20,944 nt of DNA from CAYYMD01 sp964472875 (GTDB taxonomy: Bacteria > Planctomycetota > Phycisphaerae > SM23-33): assembly GCA_964472875.1 (NCBI GenBank), contig CAYYMD010000052.1, positions 1 to 20,944 of the forward strand, written 5' to 3'. A model generated the notes under the pieces. It searched no databases. It was not told the origin of the DNA and saw nothing but the letters and a program-made list of their open reading frames with translations. Below are positions 15,888-20,944 of this stretch, in pieces; the stretch's first letter is position 1, and each line of letters begins with the position of its first letter. Made by a program: the position numbers and the translations under genes.

Positions 15888-17006
15888 TCACCGCCCGCCC
15901 TGTCCGAGCGGCTGGCGGATAGTCTTTTTTCGCCCGTTGCGGATGAGTTTGATGGTGATGGTCTGGTTTGCGGCCGCCGCCTGTATCGCGCCGAGGTATT
16001 TGCCTATGTTCGGGGTATCGTGATTGTTAAGCGACGTGATAACGTCGCCGACCTTGAGCCGCCCGGCGCGGGCGGCCGGGCTTGACTTTATCAGCCCCAC
16101 GACTTTAACGCCCTTTGAGTGATTTTTGACCATGGCCCCCAGGCGGGCCTGCGTGGTTCGCGTCTCGCCCAGCGGAAGTTTCAGTTCCTTCGCCCAGGCG
16201 ACCCAGTCTTTCTGTATATCATCGATATCCTCGCCCAGCGCCTCTTCCAGGGCCTTTTTGCCGGTTTTGTCATTGTCGTAGCCGCGTTTGTAGAGCCGAT
16301 ACCATTTTTGCAGTTTGCCCCGCTGGTAGAGGTAGAGCATCAGGTAGCGCGCCTGGGCATAGCATAATTGAGTGCGCTCCATGAAGTCTTTCACGTCTGT
16401 TTGCGTAAAATCCTCCAGGTCTATCAGGTTTTCCTTGCGGATGGCCCGCTGGAGCGTCGTCAGCCGCAGATCGGTTCGTGGGCGCAGGCCGTCAGTTTCA
16501 ATATCCGCCGCCTCGAACAGCGTGGCAAGGCCCTCCCATATCCAGATGGGATGCCGCTGTCCGGCGGCCGCGGCGTCGGCGTGGTGAAGGGCGTGTGTGA
16601 ACTCGTGCAGGAGCACCCGGCCGCGGTCTATGGCGGTGAGCGTGCGGTCGGTGGGGCGGTAGAAGCCGGTAACTTCTTTCCGCGGGGCCAGTGGTTTGTA
16701 ATCCTCAACAGTGGGTAGGATGACGGTTATTATCCAAGGGGCCGGCTCGCTCAGCAGCGTCTTTCTCTGGGCATCGGTGAAGCGCTCCAGCAGTTCGCGC
16801 ATCTGGCTGAGGTGTTCCTTGTCCAGTGCGCTTATGTAAACCAGCCGCCTGTTCAGGTCTGTTTTTGCTGTGTAAGCGTCGCCGAATTCGTCCAGTTGCT
16901 TATCGACGATTTTCGCCGCCTGCCCTTTGAGGGCATCATTGTCGGCAGTTGCTGCCGACAGCGCAATCGCAAGAGCGCAGGCGGAAATTTTGAGCAAACG
17001 ATTCAT
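15888..17006 (-). CDS. Secreted gluzincin-like metalloprotease with PDZ domain
   Basis: About 372 aa. The ATG at 17006 is preferred over the longer frame (17057) because GGAGG lies just upstream and residues 1-21 then form a signal peptide (MNRLLKISACALAIALSAATA). The catalytic segment is LLHEFTHALHH, giving the zinc motif HEFTH (134-138). The glutamate of WIWEGLATLFEAAD (E158) is the likely third zinc ligand, the gluzincin pattern of peptidase MA-like families. The middle region is helical. The C-terminus, from about 290, is a PDZ domain (VKVVGLIKSSPAARAGRLKVGDVITSLNN), which usually binds peptide ends or targets substrates. It is predicted to act in the periplasm, with unknown substrate. 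The MgtC gene ends 63 nt upstream on the same strand, so cotranscription is possible. Confidence 0.85.
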   Translation of the reverse strand: MNRLLKISACALAIALSAATADNDALKGQAAKIVDKQLDEFGDAYTAKTDLNRRLVYISALDKEHLSQMRELLERFTDAQRKTLLSEPAPWIITVILPTVEDYKPLAPRKEVTGFYRPTDRTLTAIDRGRVLLHEFTHALHHADAAAAGQRHPIWIWEGLATLFEAADIETDGLRPRTDLRLTTLQRAIRKENLIDLEDFTQTDVKDFMERTQLCYAQARYLMLYLYQRGKLQKWYRLYKRGYDNDKTGKKALEEALGEDIDDIQKDWVAWAKELKLPLGETRTTQARLGAMVKNHSKGVKVVGLIKSSPAARAGRLKVGDVITSLNNHDTPNIGKYLGAIQAAAANQTITIKLIRNGRKKTIRQPLGQGGR

Positions 17007-17069
17007 AGTTCCTCCACGTGATTTATTATCGTCCCGCTGACGTCGAAAAATAAGCAAGGATTCGGCGGG

Positions 17070-17777
17070 TTACTTGACGGATATCTCGGCCGTTTCGGGC
17101 AGGTGGGCGGCGATGTCGTAAACATTGATTTGTTTGGCCCAGGGCTTCAGCAGAACGCGGCAGGTAATGGTTTCGAAATTATGCTCGGTGTTTCGCGTAT
17201 GCTCGCACGAGGTCACCTTCGCCCGGCGTTCCTTGAAGAATTCTTCCAGGGTGGCGATGTAATTCTTATCATTGATGGGGAATTTCACGTATACGTTTTT
17301 GTACTGGTACGTCGGCAGGTAGTCTTCCAGCAGCGACAGCCCCCACAGCACGAACACGACTACCGTCGCGGCGAAAATGGCAATGTATTTCATTCCGAAT
17401 CCGCACGCCAGGCCGACAGAGGCCGTGCTCCACAGACTCGCGGCCGTAGTGAGACCTCGGATGCCGATGCCGTGGCGGATAATCGTGCCGGCGCCGATAA
17501 AGCCGATGCCCGCCATTACGCCGTATGCGAGTCTGGCCGGGTCCACCTGTACTGAGGTCGCATCGGGCGCTAGCGAGCCGTAAACCTCTCCGAAGTGCAG
17601 CGAGACTATCATCGCCAGGGCCGAGCCCATGCCGACAAGCAGGTGCGTTCTCAGGCCGGCGGCCCGGCCGTGCAGTTCGCGCTCAAGACCGATTAAGGCC
17701 CCCAGCAACGCCGCAAGCAGCAGGCGGATGACCGCTTCAGTACCGGTTGTAGTTTGTATCAACGCAAGCATGTCCAT
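17070..17777 (-). CDS. MgtC/SapB family membrane protein
   Basis: About 235 aa. The hydrophobic N-terminal domain carries the family hallmarks ALLGALIGLERELHGRAAGLRTH, GIGFIGAGTIIRHGIGIRGLTTAASLW and GLACGFG. A soluble C-terminal domain of about 85 residues (from YQYKNVYVKFPINDKNYI) is of the ACT-like type seen in MgtC. Family members act in magnesium-limited growth and, in pathogens, modulate the F-type ATP synthase. They are not proven Mg transporters. ATG 17777 (MDMLAL) is the likeliest start. A second ATG lies at 17771 and a TTG at 17807, none with a clear Shine-Dalgarno. Upstream on the minus strand, TTGACA (17810-17815) precedes GATAAA at 19-nt spacing, which would leave almost no leader. 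The gene is divergent from nrdR. Confidence 0.9.
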   Translation of the reverse strand: MDMLALIQTTTGTEAVIRLLLAALLGALIGLERELHGRAAGLRTHLLVGMGSALAMIVSLHFGEVYGSLAPDATSVQVDPARLAYGVMAGIGFIGAGTIIRHGIGIRGLTTAASLWSTASVGLACGFGMKYIAIFAATVVVFVLWGLSLLEDYLPTYQYKNVYVKFPINDKNYIATLEEFFKERRAKVTSCEHTRNTEHNFETITCRVLLKPWAKQINVYDIAAHLPETAEISVK

Positions 17778-17855
17778 TTGAATTTTATCGACATGGGGGC
17801 CGGCCAACTGTCAACTTTTTGGCCTTCGCGGCGGATTTTTCGGACGGCATTTTAC

Positions 17856-17884
17856 TTGACGCACAATATATGGGCGGATATTGT
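17856..17884 (+). promoter_or_regulatory. Candidate nrdR promoter with NrdR-box-like spacer
   Basis: TTGACG (17856-17861), a 17-nt spacer and TATTGT (17879-17884) make a plausible sigma-70 type promoter about 50 nt before nrdR. The spacer contains CACAATATATGG. Positions 17861-17876 match the known NrdR box pattern (acaCwAtATaTwGtgt) at about 11 of 16 positions, including the central C-A-A-T-A-T-A-T. This would fit autorepression. Only one box is clear, whereas ribonucleotide reductase promoters usually have two. Confidence 0.45.
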
Positions 17885-17932
17885 TCGGGCCGTCGCAAAT
17901 ATAGAAGCGCGTAATGCGCGGGAGGCGGATGT

Positions 17933-18442
17933 ATGCAGTGTCCATTTTGTGGAAAGAACAGGGATAAGGTAATTGACTCCCGCAGCGCGGAGGGCGGACG
18001 GGCTGTCCGCCGTCGGCGCGAATGTCTTGAATGTCACAAGCGATACACCACGTACGAAAAAATCGAAGATGCAATTCGCATGACGGTGGTCAAAAAGGAC
18101 GGGTCGCGCGAGCCGTATAATCGCAGGAAACTTATAGCGGGCCTCCAGCGGGCCTGCTACAAGCGGCCGGTCAGCGAGGAAAAAATAAGGGAGATTGTCG
18201 AACAGGTCGAGGAGCAGATGTTTCGTAATTACGATAAAGAAGTTCCCTCGGATTACGTCGGCGACATAGTGGCGAACATGCTAAGAAACGTGGACAAAAT
18301 AGCGTACGTGCGTTACGCCAGCGTCTACCGCGACTTCCGCGACGTGGGCGAACTCATCAAGGAAGCACAGGAGGCCGAGTACACGCCGGTAATCGGACCG
18401 GAACAGAAACACCTGTTCGAGAGTCAGCAACCCGGCGAGTAG
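17933..18442 (+). CDS. nrdR: Transcriptional repressor NrdR
   Basis: A 169-aa regulator that represses ribonucleotide reductase genes when dATP is abundant. The zinc ribbon has C3, C6, C31 and C34 (MQCPFCG and RRRRECLECHKRYTTYE). An ATP-cone domain follows (about 49-139: VVKKDGSREPYNRRKLIAGLQRA), which senses ATP/dATP. The family is usually near 150 aa. Here a C-terminal tail of about 15 residues (TPVIGPEQKHLFESQQPGE) is extra. The start ATG 17933 has a strong GGAGG at 17921-17925. No ribonucleotide reductase gene lies in the window, so its targets are elsewhere. It stands alone, divergent from mgtC and convergent with the phosphate operon. Confidence 0.97.
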   Translation: MQCPFCGKNRDKVIDSRSAEGGRAVRRRRECLECHKRYTTYEKIEDAIRMTVVKKDGSREPYNRRKLIAGLQRACYKRPVSEEKIREIVEQVEEQMFRNYDKEVPSDYVGDIVANMLRNVDKIAYVRYASVYRDFRDVGELIKEAQEAEYTPVIGPEQKHLFESQQPGE

Positions 18443-18463
18443 GGACTGTCCGGGATTCGCCGG
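18432..18463. terminator. Hairpin at the nrdR / pit convergence
   Basis: CCGGCGA (18432-18438) pairs perfectly with TCGCCGG (18457-18463). The structure overlaps the nrdR stop codon and fills most of the 36-nt gap between the convergent genes. The loop is 18 nt and there is no T-tract, so terminator function is uncertain. Confidence 0.28.
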
Positions 18464-18478
18464 TGCGGAACTATTGCA

Positions 18479-19792
18479 TTACTGAAAAGCGGAACGAATC
18501 TGCTCGAACAGAAAGTATTTGCCGAGTAGGAAAAACACCACCGAAAGAACAGCGGCGGCCGGCACCGTGATAAGCCACGCGCCGAATATGTTCCGCGTGA
18601 CTTTTCGGTTAATGCCGCCCAGGCCTCTTGCCAGTCCGATTCCAAGTATGGCTCCAACAAGTGTGTGTGTGGTGGAAACAGGCAGTCCCAGGCGGCTGCA
18701 CGAGAGGATAGTTATGCTCGCGGCGATATCGGCCGCCACGCCGCGGGAGGGGGTTATGCGGGTAATTTTTGTGCCGACGGTTCGCATTACCCTGTAACCA
18801 TAGGTTGCCAGACCGATAACTATTCCCCCGCCGCCCAGGGCAAGCACCCACAGGGGGACCGCCACCCGGGGGTGGATGGTGCCGCTTTGACAGACGTCAA
18901 AAATGGCCGCCAGAGGCCCGATTGCATTGGCCACGTCGTTGGCGCCCTGCGAAAACGCCACAGAACACGAACTGATAATCACCAGCGGTGCGAATGTGCG
19001 TTCAACCGATCGAAGCTGCTCGTGCATTGGAAGTTCGGACTTGTTTTTCATCGAGCGACGGACCACCAGACGGGTGAAAATAGCCGAAGCAAACGCAATA
19101 GCCAGGGAAATCAGAACGGCTACATTGCCGGTTAGCCACTTTGCCCGGCCGGATAGTAAATGGCCCAGCCCCTTATAAATCGTGGCCATGGTTATGACGA
19201 ACGCCAGCAGGAAGACGATGTAAGGGGTAACCTTAACGGCCGCGCGAGCCGGTTTTCTCTTGCCGAGAATCAGCCGAATGATAATCCGGAAAATGATGAA
19301 CGCCAGAATGATGCTGATAATCGGAGAAATAAACCAACTGGCGACAATCTGGCCGACCTTGGCCCAGTTCACGGCCGAGAAGCCGGCGGCGACAATCCCA
19401 AATCCGGCTATCCCTCCCACGATGGAATGTGTGGTGGACACAGGCAGGCCCACCCGCGTGGCGAGGTTAAGCCAAACCCCGGTTCCCAGTAAAGCCGCCC
19501 CCATGCCGAGTATGAACAACGTGGCGGCCTCGGGCGGACCGACCGACGGCAGGGAAGCCACCGCGTCCGGCGCCACTATGCCCTTGCGCACGGTATCGGT
19601 CACGTGGGAGCCCACCAGCACGGCCCCGGCGAAGTTACATACGCCTGCGGCAATAATGGCCCATTTAATGCTGAGTGAACCGGAACCAACCGCATCGGCC
19701 ATGGCGTTGGCCACGTCGTTGGCGCCGATGTTCCACGCCATGTACAACCCGAGAACAACCGCGACTGCTGAGATAATCCAAAGGATTTCCAT
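18479..19792 (-). CDS. pit: PiT-family inorganic phosphate transporter
   Basis: A 437-aa polytopic low-affinity phosphate transporter, driven by H+ or Na+. The family's internal duplication is plain: GANDVANA occurs at 23-30 and 283-290, and GLPVSTTH at 115-122 and 369-376. Each repeat has the Asn-Asp pair thought to take part in phosphate/cation binding. Two bundles of membrane helices are separated by a charged cytoplasmic loop (about 240-268). The start ATG 19792 lies 6 nt after the DUF47 gene. Its ribosome binding site (GAGG) lies within the end of that gene, so expression is coupled. PiT proteins next to a DUF47 protein are a common and well-known pair. Confidence 0.95.
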   Translation of the reverse strand: MEILWIISAVAVVLGLYMAWNIGANDVANAMADAVGSGSLSIKWAIIAAGVCNFAGAVLVGSHVTDTVRKGIVAPDAVASLPSVGPPEAATLFILGMGAALLGTGVWLNLATRVGLPVSTTHSIVGGIAGFGIVAAGFSAVNWAKVGQIVASWFISPIISIILAFIIFRIIIRLILGKRKPARAAVKVTPYIVFLLAFVITMATIYKGLGHLLSGRAKWLTGNVAVLISLAIAFASAIFTRLVVRRSMKNKSELPMHEQLRSVERTFAPLVIISSCSVAFSQGANDVANAIGPLAAIFDVCQSGTIHPRVAVPLWVLALGGGGIVIGLATYGYRVMRTVGTKITRITPSRGVAADIAASITILSCSRLGLPVSTTHTLVGAILGIGLARGLGGINRKVTRNIFGAWLITVPAAAVLSVVFFLLGKYFLFEQIRSAFQ

Positions 19793-19798
19793 AAAACG

Positions 19799-20473
19799 TT
19801 ATCCTCTTGAAATCATTCCTCTCAGCAGGTCGCCGGTGTTTTCGGCATCGTTTGCGATGCGCCCGAGCATCTGGAGTATCTTGTCGTAGAAAAATATCGT
19901 TACGGGATCGATTTCGTTCTCCAGTGAGTAAATTTTTGTGGACAATTTTCGCTGAAGCCGGTCGGCCTTCCATTCCTCTTCCCCGATATTCGCTATCCTC
20001 TGAAGGACGGCTCTGGCCTCGGCCCCGCCGAAGGATGTTTCGCTAAGGTCCTGGAGTTGCTCGGCCGCCTTCATCAGGATATCGCTGACGCGGACCACCT
20101 GGTCTACGAATACGAATAAATCATCCCGGAGGGACTCGTGTATTTTAGTCCTGCGGATGAGCAGGATTACGGCGAAATCTTCGACGCTGTCGGCCACCCT
20201 GTCCTGGCTGCGCAGAAAATTCTCCAGCGTGTTCCGGTTTATCGGCAGAAAATAACGCCTCGGCAACTGTTCGCGTATCTCGTTTTTGATTTCGTCGGCC
20301 TGGTATTCCAGTTTTGAGACCTGGTCCTGGAGTTCGTGAATGCGGTCGTAATCCTCCTCGACCATCGCCTCGGTCAGCGGCCTGATCATCTTCACGCATT
20401 CGTGCGCCTTCTTGGTGTGTTCGGAAAGTGCGCCCAAAGGCGACTGGCCGAATAAATCGCTTATAATTCCCAT
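19799..20473 (-). CDS. DUF47/PhoU-like phosphate transport regulator
   Basis: A 224-aa all-helical cytoplasmic protein of the DUF47 family, distantly related to PhoU, encoded just before its PiT partner. Visible features are LFGQSPLGALSEHTKKAHECVKMIRPL at the start, then DQVSKLEYQADEIKNEIREQLPRRYFLPINRNTLENFLRSQDRVADSVEDFAVILLIRRTKI, the family's metal-binding E-x-x-x-D type helices (E53, D57, and D132/D136-like positions in the second bundle). It is thought to modulate PiT activity. The exact mechanism is not known. The start ATG 20473 has GGAG 7 nt upstream. It is the first gene of the two-gene operon. Confidence 0.93.
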   Translation of the reverse strand: MGIISDLFGQSPLGALSEHTKKAHECVKMIRPLTEAMVEEDYDRIHELQDQVSKLEYQADEIKNEIREQLPRRYFLPINRNTLENFLRSQDRVADSVEDFAVILLIRRTKIHESLRDDLFVFVDQVVRVSDILMKAAEQLQDLSETSFGGAEARAVLQRIANIGEEEWKADRLQRKLSTKIYSLENEIDPVTIFFYDKILQMLGRIANDAENTGDLLRGMISRG

Positions 20474-20515
20474 TTCTAATCTCCAAAAACAGCGGTTAGC
20501 TCACATGCGTAACGG

Positions 20516-20536
20516 AATCTTAATAAAATCTTAATA
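20516..20536 (-). promoter_or_regulatory. Direct repeat resembling a Pho box
   Basis: AATCTTAATA occurs twice, at 20516-20525 and 20527-20536, with an 11-bp period, 43-63 nt before the start of the phosphate operon. Read in the gene's direction it is TTAAGA, 5 nt, TTAAGA, close to the PhoP box of Bacillus (TTAACA-type repeats, 11-bp period). It also overlaps a weak promoter, TTGCAT (-35 side) with TAAGAT (-10 side) at about 16 nt. OmpR-family phosphate regulators bind such repeats. The consensus in this organism is unknown. Confidence 0.45.
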
Positions 20537-20792
20537 TAATGCAAGTCTGTAGTAATGAAATAAATCTGGCATCCGTCGGCAGTGACGATGTTTCGGGCCC
20601 AAGCCCTGTGGACAGATTTAAATTTTAGATTTAAGTTTTTATTTTTCAGTATTTTATCTCTCTGTCCTCTGTGTTCTCCGTGGTTTGACCAACTGTTCCG
20701 CGTTATTTCAGAACTTGCCGGTTTTTTGCGCGTTGTGCCGGGCTGTTGCAGGTTTTTAGACCTTTTTGCGCGATATTGCGCGTTTTTTACCC

Positions 20793-20822
20793 TTGACAGG
20801 AATTCGTAAATGTATGTATTGC
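20793..20822 (+). promoter_or_regulatory. Possible plus-strand promoter
   Basis: A perfect -35 box TTGACA (20793-20798) is followed by TGTATT (16-nt spacer) or TATTGC (18-nt spacer). The -10 match is poor. About 32 nt further on, GCCC/GGGC (20854-20857 with 20864-20867) is followed by seven T (20868-20874), so a short leader or attenuated transcript is possible. Confidence 0.3.
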
Positions 20823-20944
20823 AGTGGATTATCATAATTCTAACCCGCCGTCCGCCCGGAAGGGGGCTTTTTTTCGAGGGGGAAGGTGGAAGGACATTTC
20901 GGACCGACGGCCCCTCCGGGCCCAAAGGTCCCGTCGGGATTGCG

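Larger units (their letters stand above)
20474..20944. other. Gene-free right end with AT-rich and repeat-like sequence
   Basis: No convincing gene. Beyond the Pho-box-like repeat there is an AT-rich tract at 20615-20650 that resembles repeat C of the left end. A pyrimidine-rich stretch of CTCTGTG-like units follows (20658-20685), a sequence style I recall from intergenic regions of related genomes. Then come two TTTTTGCGCG copies (20723-20732 and 20763-20772) and a small hairpin CGCG/CGCG followed by six T (20769-20788). The window ends before any gene to the right becomes visible. Confidence 0.6.

Noticed and set aside
17411..17555. Plus-strand small frames within the mgtC gene
   Set aside because: They are antisense to the conserved MgtC hallmark motifs and have no features of their own.
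17871..17886. Second NrdR box next to the first
   Set aside because: Only one half (ATTGTT) matches and its centre would be 10 bp from the first box, overlapping it, rather than at the usual spacing of about three helical turns.

Overview
The window looks like a chromosomal segment of a GC-rich, didermal bacterium, most likely a planctomycete of the Phycisphaerae type. That placement is an inference. It rests on the gene style (several HflK/HflC-like proteins in a row next to ABC-2 exporters, an unassigned TPR-like membrane-anchored protein, a gluzincin-PDZ secreted protein), and no 16S or other marker is present to prove it. I recognise no phage genes, transposase, tRNA, rRNA or CRISPR array.

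Layout. Positions 1-784 carry no gene but hold a cluster of interspersed palindromic repeats. Positions 785-10290 are one probable minus-strand operon of six genes, read from right to left: a 753-aa multi-spanning SPFH protein, an HflC-like protein, an HflK-like protein, an ABC ATPase, its ABC-2 permease (4-nt ATGA overlap with the ATPase), and a membrane-anchored 624-aa protein of unknown function. Divergent from it, 10481-12118 encodes a second ABC-2-type permease with no ATPase beside it. It runs convergently into a P1B metal ATPase (12147-14099, minus). A 315-bp divergent intergenic region with several potential hairpins separates the ATPase from an NCS2-family purine permease (14415-15809, plus). 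Next come, on the minus strand, a secreted gluzincin-like metalloprotease with a C-terminal PDZ domain and an MgtC/SapB membrane protein. Divergent from those is nrdR, the repressor of ribonucleotide reductase genes. Convergent with nrdR is a two-gene phosphate operon: a DUF47/PhoU-like protein followed by a PiT phosphate transporter. The right-hand 471 bp are gene-free and contain AT-rich repeat material and a possible promoter for something to the right.

How it may work together. The 785-10290 operon is the most distinctive part. Three different SPFH proteins, two of them colinear with HflK and HflC (in E. coli these form a cage around the FtsH protease), are tied by spacing to a complete ABC-2 exporter. 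No FtsH is in the window. I infer a membrane-microdomain or quality-control scaffold linked to export. The sequence shows the linkage but not the function. The other genes are ordinary housekeeping and ion-homeostasis functions (metal efflux, purine uptake, Mg-related MgtC, phosphate uptake, dNTP synthesis control). Two of them have suggestive regulatory DNA: a 10-nt direct repeat with 11-bp period upstream of the phosphate operon, and a NrdR-box-like sequence inside a candidate nrdR promoter.
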